DNA of 64,000 nucleotides, from NCBI GenBank assembly GCA_029876055.1, contig CM056875.1:7527001-7591000 (forward strand), given 5' to 3'. The DNA comes from Madurella fahalii. Lineage: Eukaryota; Ascomycota; Sordariomycetes; Sordariales. Below the pieces are notes generated by a model, which saw only the letters and a list, made by a program, of their open reading frames with translations, searched no databases and had not been told where the DNA came from. The position numbers and the translations under genes were made by a program. This document shows positions 24,001 to 35,092 of this stretch, piece by piece (the stretch's first letter is position 1; each line of letters opens with the position of its first letter).

Positions 24001-24626
24001 TGCCGAGCTCGTCCTTCTCCATCATTCGTCTCCGCAGTTTTCGCTACACCCGGCAGCATTGCGCTGTCGTAGACATCGCTCGGCCATGGAAGTGCCGGGT
24101 CCGGCCGGAGGTGAAGGACGGTATTTAGCTTCGCTTACAGCGTCGATACTAAACGGGGTTACAAGCCGCGGTCGGCACACGGACGGGGATGTCACTCTTC
24201 CCCAATCCATACATGACCTCCGCGCGCTTGCATCGCTACGCGCATATCCAGTCGGTCCTTTGTTCCCTGGCCCTTGGGCATTAAAGGCAGAGAATATCGT
24301 CCGCTGCGAGAGCATCACTTTCCACGTGCTTCATTGGCCCGGGAATGACGAGCAGAGAGATCTGACACAAGGAACCATCTCCACGTGTGAATGACTTGGT
24401 GCAGGGTAGGATGATCCACGAAAGCAGTCGGGGCCGTGATGCTGTGTCGAAAGAGCCTCCATCGCTTTGGTGATATTTGATTGCCTCCAAACAAGTACAT
24501 CCCGTCGCCGGCTAGCAAGAACCCAGCACATTATAATCCCTCACCTAATGTATGACCCAAGAAGCACCGAGAACGCCAAAACACCTACCAACCAACCCTA
24601 ACCATTTCCATCCACATCCCACCCGC
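21077..24626. other. 3.5-kb spacer upstream of the transcription factor
   Basis: Long upstream regions are common for fungal regulators. The longest open frame (plus strand, 23555-24394) has no recognisable motif. A stretch near 23500-23580 shows a tRNA-like A box on the minus strand but no fold. I see no supported gene. A second telomere-like AACCCTAACC core occurs near 24594. Confidence 0.45.
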
Positions 24627-25668
24627 TTACAACTCCCACTTGTGCCTCTTAGGCAGATACCTCACCCAGGGCGCGCAATTACCCACGTCACCGTCCTCAC
24701 CATAATCCTGCGCCGGCACGAATTGACCCGTCTGTAAGCTCCCCTTGATGAAATAGTGATACCAGGCCTCGTGCAGCACATCCCTCTGCCCGCCACCATT
24801 GCACTTGAGCACCACCTTCCCACCGCTAAACCGCTCGAGCGCCTTTTGCACGTCGGCCAGGGGGTAGTGCCGCCGCAGATGCGGCACGATGCCCGCCTTC
24901 TCGAGGGCGCGGTACGTGTCGAGCGTGCGGAAGAGCGCCGCCGCCCGCGTGAAGTAGTCGACTACCTCGAGCCCCGGCGTGTGCGAACCGCCGTAGCACT
25001 TCGGGGAGAGCGTGTTGATGCATGTCGCGTGCTTGTTGTATTCATGTTGCCAGAGGCGCGAGTTGGAGCCCCTGTTGTAAGAAACGGATTAGGATTCTGT
25101 CTTCGTTTCCTAGGGTCGCCTGAGGATGACTTACGACGCTGCTAGCCAGTAGCGGTCCATGAACTCCAACAGCTCGTCCTGGCCGTAATACTGCAGAACG
25201 GCCGTGATGTTGGTGTAGTGTGGGGTCATGCGGCAGAACTGGTCGTAGGTACCGTCGCAGAGATCGGGCCTATTCGTTACAACATACTGATTAGCGGCTT
25301 GCCTTTTTCCCTTGTCGGCGGTGTCCCCAGAGTAGACGTTGCCCCTTTTCTTGCAGATCATGAAAAGAGACTGCCTAGATTCCGTACCATAGCCCGTGCA
25401 AAGTCCAGTCCTCCTCAGCGCCACCAGCATGCACCTGCTGATCCCAGAACTGAGTGAGTAACATCCGGCCCCCAGGATGCACAAAACAGCACGAGTCTTC
25501 GGCGATCGGGGTATTATTGTGGCAGCTCATGGGCCCGTCGATCGGGCAGGACGGGGCGCCGCTGAGCGGCTCGTAGGGCGAGACAACGTGCAGGCCGCTG
25601 CTGAAGAGGGGAAGCTGCGAAACGAAGTTGCTGGCGTAGGAAAAGATGGCGCGCATCGAGGGCGCCAT
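24627..25668 (-). CDS. Secreted ribonuclease T2
   Basis: Three exons, 25388-25668, 25135-25269 and 24627-25071, with introns of 118 nt (25270-25387, GTACGG...AATAG) and 63 nt (25072-25134, GTAAGT...AACAG), encode 286 residues. Both diagnostic T2 blocks are rebuilt by splicing: CAS1 is WTLHGLWPDLCDG across intron 1, CAS2 is SRLWQHEYNKHATC in exon 3, each with its catalytic His, the second also with Glu and Lys. Cysteines such as CPIDGPMSC, CCF and CDGTYDQFC fit the conserved disulfides. The N-terminus MAPSMRAIFSYASNFVSQLP is moderately hydrophobic and could be a signal peptide; an in-frame Met at residue 5 is an alternative start. The enzyme cuts RNA without base preference, outside the cell or in the vacuole. 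It is divergent from the hydrolase gene downstream. Confidence 0.92.
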
Positions 25669-26169
25669 CGCGCTCCCGGAGATTGATGGCCGTCAAGGAT
25701 TGACGTGCCAAATGCGTCGATTATGGGTTGCTGATCCGAGCGAAGACCCAGAATTGAGACACCGATGAAATAAATGGAGAATGGGCGCGGCCTCGATGGA
25801 GCTGAGGACGAAGTTGATGACGGGAGACCTCATTGTCCCACGCTGTAAGGCTGAGCCAGACAGGCCTGTCATTGGTTATAGTGGGCTTGGCGCGCCTCCT
25901 GGAGGCTCATCAACACCTCTGAGATTACACTTAGATGCAGGGATGCGCCAAGTCGAAAGGTCACTGACCAACTCCATACAATGCACAGAATCCGTTGTGG
26001 ATATTTAAGAAGCTGGAGAACAAATATCATCTCATCTAGTCTTCACCCGCCACATGACGCAGCAACTGGAATCCCAGCGCTATCCGGACCGCCACCACCA
26101 TCACCATCTTGTGGACTGTATTTATGCCTATAGTCTCACCTAACAATCAATAAAATAAGAAACAAGAAA
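25669..26169. promoter_or_regulatory. Divergent promoter of RNase T2 and the serine hydrolase
   Basis: 501 bp between two start codons. A TATTTAAG element at about 25999-26010 could position transcription of the plus-strand hydrolase about 165 bases before its ATG. No coding frame is convincing. Confidence 0.4.
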
Positions 26170-27394
26170 ATGGCTCCCGATCCCCCAGGCTTCTTTCCCC
26201 CATCCCTCACCATTCCGCCACTCACCCCTCCCCACAAACAAACCTTCATCCTCCTCCACGGCCGGGGCTCCAGCGCATCCAAATTCGGCCCTCCCTTCCT
26301 CTCAACCGTCTTTCGCGACCCAGCAGCCACCCAAAAGACAACCATAACTCTCCAAACCGCCTTTCCCAACGCAAAGTTCGTCTTTCCCGTTGCCCCGCGC
26401 AGCCGCGCCACAATCTACAAGCGCAGCATCATCAACCGTACGTCAAATCCGAGTTGCCCTCTCAACTTTCACGTCCGTTTCAGGGGCCGAAGCGGTAAAG
26501 AAATGGCTCCCGAGCCCAGAGCGGCCGCTCCGGGACCCCATTCCGCAACCATCTGAGAGGAGGACTCACACATGACTAACATGGTTGGGTAGAGTGGTTC
26601 GACTCGTGGCACATGGACCTCGACCCCGACCTCGACACTAGTATCGACACAGATGGGCTCCCCTACCTCTACTATCATCATCATCATCATCAGGAGCAGC
26701 AGCAGCAGCAGAAACAGCAACAGGGGGGCGGCCGCGGCGGCGGCAGAATAAGTATCATCAACTCGGGCACGAGGAATGGCGCGCAGTCGACGGTCTGCGT
26801 GAGACCGTGGCCCATCTCCACGACCTGATCCGCGAGGAAGCTGCGTTGGTCGGTGGGTCGGGAAACGTATTCCTCGGCGGCATCAGCCAGGGGTGTGCGG
26901 CCGGGTTGGTGACGATGCTGCTTTGGGAGGGCGAAAAGCTGGGGGGTTACTTGGGGATATGCGGATGGTTGCCTTTTGAGAGGGCGGTGAGGAGAGCCAT
27001 CGATGATGGGGTCCACATAAACCGGGAAGAAGGAGGGGAAAGTGCGTGGGAAGACGATTTTGATCCGTTTGAGCGGGAGGAGAGCGACGGGGAAGATGAG
27101 CCAGTGGATGTCGCCGCTCGCGCTGTCAAGGTGCTGAGAGAAAGCCTAGAGTGGGATGACAACTCGCCCACCTTCCGTCCGCTATCGTTTGATACCCCAA
27201 TTCTCCTTGGGCACGGGACGGAGGATACAAAGGTTCCTATCGCTCGTGGGAGGGAAGCAGCCGAGTGCTTGAAAGCTGCGGGGCTCGATGCTTCGTGGAA
27301 GGAGTATCACGGCCTGGGTCACTGGTACTCGGCGGAGATGCTTACAGATATGACATCTTTTCTGAGAAGCCGGGCTGGCTGCGAGAGCGAATGA
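26170..27394 (+). CDS. Alpha/beta serine hydrolase of the acyl-protein thioesterase/phospholipase family
   Basis: Exon 26170-26437 reads HKQTFILLHGRGSSASKFGP, the oxyanion loop; intron 26438-26592 (GTACGT...GGTAG) leads to NQWFDSWHMDLDPDLDT. The reading frame then changes within a CAT/CAG microsatellite; a 53-nt intron 26641-26693 (GTATCG...CATCAG) restores it, so my model is 26170-26437, 26593-26640 and 26694-27394, 338 residues. Other CAG acceptors downstream at the same phase are possible. The last exon contains GGISQGCAAGLVTMLL with the nucleophile Ser (~167), GHGTEDTKVPI with the Asp (~282) and YHGLGHWYS with the His (~313), a complete triad. Fungal relatives hydrolyse carboxyl esters or S-acyl groups; the substrate here is unknown. 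An acidic insert (FDPFEREESDGEDE) lies between the Ser and Asp. Confidence 0.85.
26681..26723. repeat. CAT/CAG trinucleotide microsatellite within the hydrolase gene
   Basis: A run of ATC/TCA units passes into CAG units with one AAA interruption, ending in CAACAG before a G run. It coincides with the probable intron 2 acceptor of the hydrolase, so several in-phase AG acceptors stand side by side. Confidence 0.8.
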
Positions 27395-27554
27395 GAAATG
27401 GTCATGACTGGCATTACTGCATTATACGGAGCCTCTTGCTCCTAAACTACTTGTTAACCCAACCTCCCCCCCTTCCTAGCGTATGCATGACTACAAACCC
27501 AGACCGCCAAACAAAGAGCCCTCAACACCCAAACACCCGTTCTGACAAGCCCAT

Positions 27555-28055
27555 TCAGAGACCGCAGTTGGTAAGAGGCACCTGCGCGACAGCGGCATCG
27601 ACACGGCCCAACGCCTCAGCCCGTCCGTTGGTCAGGTCGTTCATAGCTTGGAGACCAAGGTTGAGGCCTTGAGCGGCGTGGTCAATAGCCAAGACATGGA
27701 TGGTCTTGCCGTTGTACGTGACCGACCAGCAGGTACCGCAGTTGGGCGAGTTCCAGGAGGCAATAGCTTCGGCGCCGCCAATGTACGGGAAGTTCTTCAC
27801 ATCGCCCTGGACCCTCCAGTTGTACTTCCACATGACGCCATTAGTGCCGTCCGAGCAAGCCACCGCAGTGAGGGAACGGTTAGCATCATCGTAGCCGGTA
27901 TCGTACGAGACTGTGTGGCGGCGGTGGTGTCAGTCAGGTGTCTCCTCGACTGGGTGCTGGCAGGGAAAAGTGAGGCAAGCGAGGGCCGACATACCTGTGG
28001 TTGCCGAGGCAGCGGCGAAGACTGAGAGGATGCTGAGGATCTTGGAGAACTGCAT
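27555..28055 (-). CDS. Cerato-platanin family secreted protein (snodprot type)
   Basis: Exon 27995-28055 encodes the signal peptide MQFSKILSILSVFAAASATT; an 84-nt intron (27911-27994, GTATGT...CACAG) leads to exon 27555-27910, together 138 residues. The mature protein starts near VSYDTGYDDANRSLTAVACS and continues with CSDGTNGV, FPYIGGAEAI, SPNCGTCWSVTYNGK and ends LTNCGL. Four cysteines with the central NCGTCW block are the family signature; the fold is a double-psi beta barrel related to expansins. Members are secreted abundantly, bind chitin or loosen surfaces and can elicit plant defence. The coding part is compact and highly biased in codons, as expected of a strongly expressed gene. A TATAAT element on the minus strand lies about 210 bases upstream. 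Confidence 0.95.
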
Positions 28056-29926
28056 TATGACAGACTGGGTCGTGGAGTGAAGATGGGGGAAGCGAAGATC
28101 GATGATGAAGAAGATCTGTGGAATGAGGCTGAGTGTTTGGAGAAGACTGTTTCTTGAGATGTGATGGCTAATTGAACTGCTGATGCTGTTCTGACGATGA
28201 TCGAGCCAAGAGAAGTGAGTTGTCCAGCGAGGAAGAGAGGAGAGGAGACAGGCCAGTCAAGCTCATTATATCCTCGAGCCTCTGCCCTCTCTCCTTCCTT
28301 CCTCGGTTCCATCGAGGACGAATGTCGTACCCGGATCGACGGGGTCGTGGCGCCATGGGGCAACTTGCGGCCTTCGATCCTCAACTGATGAGCCGCGTGG
28401 TGCCGACATCGCCCGCCCGCGATACGACGGCTCCTTCCATTGTGTCGTCATAGCCCGGCGGAAGCGGGCAGTCACACTCTGTCATCGTCCGAGCCGACAG
28501 GCCGCCATCCTAACCTAAGCTGAATCCGTCACTGCACGCTTTAAAAATGGAATGCGTCGTGAGGCTCGTGATCTGAACGAGAAGGCAGGCGGTGGGCGAG
28601 AACCCACCGCGCATGCCGGTTACACGATGCGGACACCGCTTACATAGTGGTTTTCCTTCGTATTCCACAGTGGTCAGTGAGTGGAGCGCACAGGTGCAAC
28701 TCTGCTGTCGAGGATCGGCACTTGAACACCTCGTATTCCCACGGTTAATTCACCAACTGTGCCACTTTCGATGCAGCACAAAGCAGACCCGCTGGGAGCT
28801 GGCACCACATGCAAAGCAGGCGCCGCGCACAGAGTGATCCCGGAGCTGCGGGGCCGGAGCTGCCGTGGGGCTGTCAAACATCTAATTTGGAACCGAGTCC
28901 CGGCAACTGCCCCACTGAACCGTGATGGCAGGACTGAGGCTGACAGTTCCTCGTTGGGGCGCTGCGATAAGAAGGCCCGAGTTCCAACTCCCAGTCCGAG
29001 CTGAGCGATTCCTTCCCGATGATTCGATATCGTCCTTGTTTCCCGGGATAGCAGGCGCGGTTAGAAAGCTTCCTCTCTAGGCTTCACTGCTCGTCAAATC
29101 CTCCCGTCTCCAGCGAGCACCGACGGAGCCGAGACTCGCTGTCTGGATTGTTAACTTCCGAGTTAACGTTGCTCTTTGATCACATAACACCACATTAGCT
29201 TTGTGCCTGCCAGCCACTTCCTAGGGCAACGCATTGGACGATGCCATCTCCGCCCATGTAGAGTGACTGCTCTTACCTTTGCATTGGCGGACTGCACCCG
29301 ACATTTACGTTCCACGACCGCACCAATCGAAGTTCATTAGAAGAACACCAACGGGCACCTTCTAGGCCACGAAAGTACCTGATCCTTCACGGTGGTGGCA
29401 TTATCATGCAGCTGTGTTTCTTGCTCAACTGCTCGGCTCTCGTCAGAGTCAACCATACGACGTCCGCCTACAAGTGGTGTGCATAGTTTCATCCGTATTG
29501 TTCGCTCGGCCATGGTCATCTTCACCAACCAAGAGCTATCGTGTGGTGAGTATACTTGATGTGCTGTTGTCATTCCTGGCTATGTAGCGCGGAATGGTTG
29601 TCAATTAGCAGATGTAAAACTGCTGCTGTGGGAACATGCTGATGGAAAACCCGAGCACCGGCTTGGAGCCAGCCGTTCCGCCGGGATCAACTACAAGTCG
29701 ACGACCCTTGTCAAGGGCGTCCATATTTACGAACTACGCTACGTTTGGTTTACACTACGTTCGGTTGCTGATGCTGCGTCTTTCTAACCAAGCCCGAACG
29801 CTCCGAACCTCAAAATGTCCAAAACTCCGCCGGGACCCTATACAGAGCTAACTTGCTTCATGCAAACGATATAACGCGGTAAACGTCAGCGATCCCATGC
29901 CAGCCCACAAGAGCGGCTCCACTGGA
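28056..29926. other. 1.9-kb spacer upstream of the cerato-platanin gene
   Basis: The first ~210 bases up to a TATATAATG-like element (minus strand, about 28266-28272) are the probable leader of the cerato-platanin transcript. The rest shows only short unrelated frames. No gene supported. Confidence 0.45.
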
Positions 29927-30919
29927 TCAGACAGCTTCCCAGTCCATGGCATCCACCATAAACTCCCACTGATCCTCCTCCCCAACACCGACGCCCCTAT
30001 CAACCACCCGCGTGGCTTCTCCGGTCGTATCCATGTCGGTTCCACCCCCATGCTCCGCACTGCCACGCACAAACTGCTCCGCAACTCGATAGGCGTCATC
30101 AAACCCTCTAAAAATGACCTCTAGCATCTTCTCGAGATCATATGTCTCCAGCGGGGCGGCGATCTTCTTCGTGTGCCACTCCCGGTCCGGCCCCGCCGGC
30201 GACATGTCTCGTTTGTCACCCCCCTCGGGCCCCTCATCATCATCATTCCCAGCCGTCTTCCACCGATTCCTTAGATCCTTAGCCCTCCCCAGCCGCTGAC
30301 GCACATCCCCCGTCCCGAGCGTCCCATGTAGTGGGTTATCCTCCTGATCCAGCGCCGCGAGGACGTTGGCGTGATATCGGTGGTGGCGTCTGTCCCTCCA
30401 GGCGCTCGCCGCCAGGCCTCCGGCCGCTCTTGCATTGCCACTGTGGCCTGGGAGGGTCGGTGGCTGGTGTCCCCTGGGGATGTCCACGCCAAACACGCCT
30501 AGGAGGTGCACCAGCGCCCGCTCGATGAGCATGTAGTATTCGAAAAAGTCCAGCTTGAACATCAACTCGGCTTCTGACACCACCGCCGGGTCCTTGCCCA
30601 CCCGGTCGATCGCGAGGTTGTAGCCTTGGGCGAGGAAAGGGAGCTTCCATTGTAACCGGCGGATGATCTTGGTGTAGCGCGCGAGTTCGTTTTTAGCATG
30701 GGAAGATGGGGATTTCCCGATGCTACGGTCGCCGCTAGAGCGGTGAGAGGTAGTGGAGCGAGCGTGGGCGGGGTCAGGGAGGTTGCTGTCGCCATCACGG
30801 CCCCCGTCGATCGGGGCGGGAGTAACCGTCAAGTGCGAGCGTCCGGAGTTCGCGATGCCGCGGGCCGTTGACTGTCGAGGCCAGGGCGCATGTCTTGAGT
30901 TTGCGAGCCCGCCTGGCAT
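29927..30919 (-). CDS. Conserved-looking fungal protein of unknown function
   Basis: One uninterrupted frame of 330 residues. After ~75 Ser/Arg-rich residues comes an ordered, mainly helical-looking core: KNELARYTKIIRRLQWKLPF, LDFFEYYMLIERALVHLLG, VFGVDIPRG and, after a low-complexity gap, HRYHANVLAALDQEDNPLHG and LGRAKDLRNRWKTAG. The C-terminal part has LEKMLEVIFRGFDDAYRVAE and a Trp-containing tail DQWEFMVDAMDWEAV. The pattern of conserved aromatic and charged residues is typical of a Pezizomycotina-restricted protein, but I recognise no domain, no membrane span and no targeting signal. Function unknown. The first ATG of the frame was taken as start; a shorter start is possible. Confidence 0.65.
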   Translation of the reverse strand: MPGGLANSRHAPWPRQSTARGIANSGRSHLTVTPAPIDGGRDGDSNLPDPAHARSTTSHRSSGDRSIGKSPSSHAKNELARYTKIIRRLQWKLPFLAQGYNLAIDRVGKDPAVVSEAELMFKLDFFEYYMLIERALVHLLGVFGVDIPRGHQPPTLPGHSGNARAAGGLAASAWRDRRHHRYHANVLAALDQEDNPLHGTLGTGDVRQRLGRAKDLRNRWKTAGNDDDEGPEGGDKRDMSPAGPDREWHTKKIAAPLETYDLEKMLEVIFRGFDDAYRVAEQFVRGSAEHGGGTDMDTTGEATRVVDRGVGVGEEDQWEFMVDAMDWEAV

Positions 30920-32491
30920 TCTTGGGGATATACTGGGAAACGATAATTGCGGATCGTCCGACCGTTCCGTATGTTGTATCGTAGAGGTCGGTCGGGGAGC
31001 CGAGACGCGGATTCGAAGCGGGAGTGGTGTTATATAAGACTCGAACAGCCTCGCGATTCTCTACCGTCACGGCCTTGCGCACTCTTGTCAGTCGCCTCAG
31101 ATGCGAGACAACTGGATCATGGTCAGTGGCAGGCTAGAGAGAGACAATAGTCGAGTGCGTTGTTCATCGGGGAAACAATGCCACGCGTTGGGTTTGACAA
31201 AGCATCCTCTTTGTTGTCGGGTCAATTGTTTCTATCGAGCCATCAGCAATGCAACACATTACACGTCGCATTCCTGTCACTCCTAGGCTGCAAGGCGTCT
31301 TAAACTCCCGGTTCCACCCGGGTCTACATGGTGTCTTCTTCTTCACATCCCAAGCAAAGCCTGAGACTGCAATGAAAAAAGAGTTTCGCGTCGCCTGGAG
31401 GCAGTGTAATACCAGGGACACTGTGGCAGACGACCATGGGCAAGCCCAGAGGGAAGTCCGCCGAATGACAAAAATTGGAATAATCACGATTCTACTCCGT
31501 AGAGCAGTTTCAGAGATTAAACTGAAAAGAACAGATACTACACTTGATCTAAGCCAAAAGGCAAAGAGAGCTAAAGAAAAAAAGAAGAAAAGGAATGGAA
31601 AAAACGGGAGAGAAGCGACTGTAATATACTTCTCTCACATGGTCTGTGCACGTCTGCAATTTTTCGAGCGCCTGCAAATCATCCGTGCACGGGCTGCACA
31701 GCGGCTGTGACCTCACCTTGGCCCGGCTATTAGCCTCACCGTAAACCCTTTCATGCCCATCGCCGGTGGCGCCTGAGGCAGTGTAACTCGCTTTGTCCCG
31801 TGTTGTCCCGATCAGGATATGGCGCGGGGAAAACCACATCGGGTCACGCTCTCCCTGAGCAAAGAGTCAGCCACGGTGTGTTTCATCGCAGAGTTCAGTT
31901 GCGCTTTGCGTCTCGTGAGCGCTGTCGATCAACAAATGAGACGTGCCGTCGCCTAAGCACCTTCCCAGCCACCAAGGGCGATCCGTCTTGAATCCTTGGG
32001 CTGGTGGTATTGACGTCAACGCGCACTGAACAGAAAGCCCGAGGCCGATGGCCAACAGGAGTCATCGGCCAAGCCCCCAGCCTCAAAACTCAAATTCGAC
32101 CCCGAGGCAGCTTAGAGCCGGGGGGGGGGGGGGGAGACGGGGCCTCGCTCTTCCGGTCGGCCTCCACTCCTCCGTGTTAGTTGCTGGCACACTCGGCAGC
32201 TATCGGCACGGTATGCTCCGACTCATGCTCAGAGCTTCGCGGTTGCAACCATGGCATTCAATATCGACCTGCCAACGCGAGCAGACAAGTCCCATGAGTA
32301 TGGCACTGTGGTTCATTTAAATGACAAAAGCGTGTCGATCCTAGGTAATCAGACACTGACCTGACCAAACTCGGGTTCTTTGTCAACAATACAAACACAT
32401 ATATATACTCCACGAACCGTCAAGGCGTTCTCCTCATCCTCAGCATTAGCAAGGAGCTTGTGTACAAACAATCCGGATACTGCCAACCATC
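30920..32491. other. 1.6-kb spacer with a G15 tract
   Basis: Lies between the divergent gene at 30.9 kb and the monooxygenase. It contains a run of about 15 G at 32120-32134 and purine-rich sequence around 31555-31615. No protein-coding frame is supported. Confidence 0.45.
32399..32407 (+). promoter_or_regulatory. TATA box of the FAD monooxygenase gene
   Basis: ATATATATA lies about 85-93 bases before the ATG at 32492, a usual position for a fungal gene with a short leader. Confidence 0.5.
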
Positions 32492-34198
32492 ATGACGCAT
32501 GAGTGCGACGTCCTCATCGTGGGTGCGGGACCAGTGGGCACCGCCCTTGCCCTAGAGCTCGCGCTCCACCACGTCTCCTTCCGCATCATTGACCAAGCAC
32601 CAGTACGAAGTGACAAAAGCCGGTCGCTCGTCGTTCAACCCCGTACCTTGGAACTCCTGAACCGACATGGGGCGGTCGATACGCTTATCCATCGAGGCCG
32701 CAGCATTCATGGTGGTTCAATGTACGTCGGGAAGCAAGCCGCAGTTGGCTTCGACCTTGACAATCTCGGCATTATGGGCACCGAATTCCCCCTCCCTCTT
32801 AACGTATCCCAAGCCGAGACCGAAAGGTTTCTGGAAGAGTGCCTCTCAAAGTACGACATCTCTGTCCAGCGTCCCTTCACCGCCACCGAGATCGTCCAAG
32901 ACAAAGATGGCGTCACCACGACGCTCAAGACCCCTGACGGAAAGGTCGATATCATCCGCGCCAAGTACGTCGTCGGCTGCGACGGCGCCCACAGCGTGGT
33001 TCGCAAGGCTGCCAACCTCACGTTTAAAGGCGCCCCCTACCCGCAAGACTTTATCCTCTGCGACGTGCACCTGCGTGACTCCAACCTCCTACAAGACCAC
33101 ATCGGGCTGCACCTAGGGTCCAAGGGTGTCCTCGCTCTCTTCCCTTTCGACAACGAAATCATTCGCCTCGTCGCATCGGGCTACCAAATCACTCCCGACA
33201 CAAAAGGCGAGCCCACCCTGGAACAATTCCAGACCTACTTCACCGCCACCACCCCGCCGGGGTCAGGCACCCTCTACGACCCGATATGGATAGCCCGCTT
33301 CCGCCTTCACCACCGGGGCGTCAACCGCTACCGCGACGGGCGCCTCTTCGTTGCCGGAGACGCCGCGCACATCCACTCCCCGGCGGGCGGCCAGGGCATG
33401 AACGCCGGCATCCAGGACGCCATCAACCTGGGCTGGAAACTCGCGCTCGCCCTGGAGCTCCTCCGGGACAACGGCAACAAGTCCACCTCTTCCCCCTCCG
33501 CTGCACGCGCGGAAGCCCTGCTCGATTCGTACGACGCCGAGCGCCACCCCATCGGCAGAGCCCTCCTCAAGAGGACGGACCGCATATTCAGCTTCGTCTC
33601 GACGGCCAACCCCTTCTACGTTCCGATCCGTAACTTCGTCGTCAGGTACGTCATGCCAATCCTGGCGCGCAGCGCGAAGCGCCGCCACTCGTTCTACCAG
33701 TTCATATCCGAGTTGGGCATCACGTACCGCGGGAGCAGCAAGATCGTGGGGACGGCCAAGGGGTTCCGGGGCCCCGTGCGCGGCGGGGATCGGCTGCCTG
33801 ATGGCAGGTTGTTGTTGAGGGTGGAGGGGGCCGAGGCGGCGCGGGAGACGACTTTGCATCGGGTTTGCGTGGGCCGGGCGCATCACTTTTTGCTCTTTGC
33901 TGCTGGTGCGGAGGCTGGTGGTTCCTCTGCCGGGAAAGCCCCGGACAAAGACCAGCTCGTGGCTGCCGGAGAGGAGGTGATGAGGGCTTTCGGCAGTGAA
34001 ATTCAGGTTCATTACATCCAAACTGGGGGTGTCCGGCTGAGCTCGCGTGCTGCTGAGTGGTATACAGATCCGGAAGGCAGTTTGCATGGGCGGTTTGGAT
34101 TCGGGTGCCCCGGCTATGTGCTCGTCAGGCCGGACGGGTACATTGCGCATATTGGCCCCCTGGCCAAGCTGGATCAGTTGATTTCGTTCCTGAAGTGA
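32492..34198 (+). CDS. FAD-dependent monooxygenase (aromatic hydroxylase/PHBH group)
   Basis: A single intron-free frame of 568 residues. The N-terminus CDVLIVGAGPVGTALALELA is the GxGxxG dinucleotide-binding motif; KYVVGCDGAHSVVRKAA near residue 163 is the DG motif that contacts FAD and NAD(P)H; LFVAGDAAHIHSPAGGQG with MNAGIQDAINLGWKLA near residue 288 is the GD motif. The C-terminal ~150 residues, with LRVEGAEAARETTLHRVCVG and YVLVRPDGYIAHIGPLAKLD, form the thioredoxin-like third domain of phenol-hydroxylase/MhpA-like enzymes. Such enzymes hydroxylate or epoxidise phenolic and polyketide substrates using NAD(P)H and O2. The length fits the family. The next gene on the same strand is a stand-alone thioesterase 0.9 kb away, which suggests, without proof, a role in specialised metabolism. 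Confidence 0.92.
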   Translation: MTHECDVLIVGAGPVGTALALELALHHVSFRIIDQAPVRSDKSRSLVVQPRTLELLNRHGAVDTLIHRGRSIHGGSMYVGKQAAVGFDLDNLGIMGTEFPLPLNVSQAETERFLEECLSKYDISVQRPFTATEIVQDKDGVTTTLKTPDGKVDIIRAKYVVGCDGAHSVVRKAANLTFKGAPYPQDFILCDVHLRDSNLLQDHIGLHLGSKGVLALFPFDNEIIRLVASGYQITPDTKGEPTLEQFQTYFTATTPPGSGTLYDPIWIARFRLHHRGVNRYRDGRLFVAGDAAHIHSPAGGQGMNAGIQDAINLGWKLALALELLRDNGNKSTSSPSAARAEALLDSYDAERHPIGRALLKRTDRIFSFVSTANPFYVPIRNFVVRYVMPILARSAKRRHSFYQFISELGITYRGSSKIVGTAKGFRGPVRGGDRLPDGRLLLRVEGAEAARETTLHRVCVGRAHHFLLFAAGAEAGGSSAGKAPDKDQLVAAGEEVMRAFGSEIQVHYIQTGGVRLSSRAAEWYTDPEGSLHGRFGFGCPGYVLVRPDGYIAHIGPLAKLDQLISFLK

Positions 34199-35092
34199 TG
34201 AGAGTTTTGTGGGTTGAATGGGTTCGGCTGCGTTGACGTTCACCTCCCTCGCAGATTTCAGCTTAGCGTTGGTTTGAAACTCGATTGAAGTACAATACGT
34301 GTCTAAAGATTGCCCGACGGTACCTGGATATATTATAAGTCTGGATTGGTCCTATCTCTACTCGCTGTTTTTTACCTCTTTTCAATGCGCTAATTACTTG
34401 TAACGTGGAAGCAGCTAGCGATTCAATTTACCATCTCAAATTGCATGCGTTAAGTTTACTTCATAAACTAGAAAACTTATCATAGACCGCGTCTTGAAGC
34501 CCCAGACGTTTTTGACACATGCAGAGCATTCTTGCTCAAAATTACAGGCGGTTCGCGACTCTTGAACTTTTGCCAAGGTAAGAGAAACTGTACTCGGAAC
34601 CAGACCCGCTGTATGTCCTGTAGTCCGCATTAGCGGCTGAAGTGTCAAAACCCATCGGTGGGCCCTGCCTCCTTGGTTGCGACGTCTTTCCAAGTTTCTA
34701 AAACCGTACCTTCTCCTGTCTGCGCCTCATTCCTGCCTGTCACGTTATTCCTCCCAAAAGAAAAAAAAAGGGGGAACAGACAACGGATTTTTTTAACAAG
34801 ACGCGCACGCTGCAAGCGGCAGGCAAGCCGGGCCTTAGTCATACCTTATTTAAGTGCTTGTCCTGCTCGGACTCACGATCGGAGCATTCGGCTTCGGTGC
34901 TTTAATTCTTCAGGTAAGCACCGGCCCGATCCTCATTGGGCACTTCCGCTTCCACATCCTCCGGGCACTTTTGACAGAATCTCAGGATTTTGCCCTTTCG
35001 GAGATAAGCTTGCAAGGCGTAATTGGTCCTCTGCCGTACACGCGTACTGCTGCCGCTCGCATCCGCGTGCTTAACAAGTCTCAGTCGCCGAC
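34199..35092. other. Spacer between the monooxygenase and the thioesterase
   Basis: 894 bases holding the 3' flank of the monooxygenase (AT-rich around 34250-34480) and the promoter of the thioesterase. No supported gene. Confidence 0.45.

Noticed and set aside
23555..24394. 279-codon open frame on the plus strand
   Set aside because: No motif, mixed composition, other frames equally open, and no continuation by splicing; most likely chance in a GC-rich spacer.
26613..26828. His/Gln repeat protein read straight through the CAT/CAG microsatellite
   Set aside because: It leaves the conserved hydrolase frame; the intron model explains both flanks.
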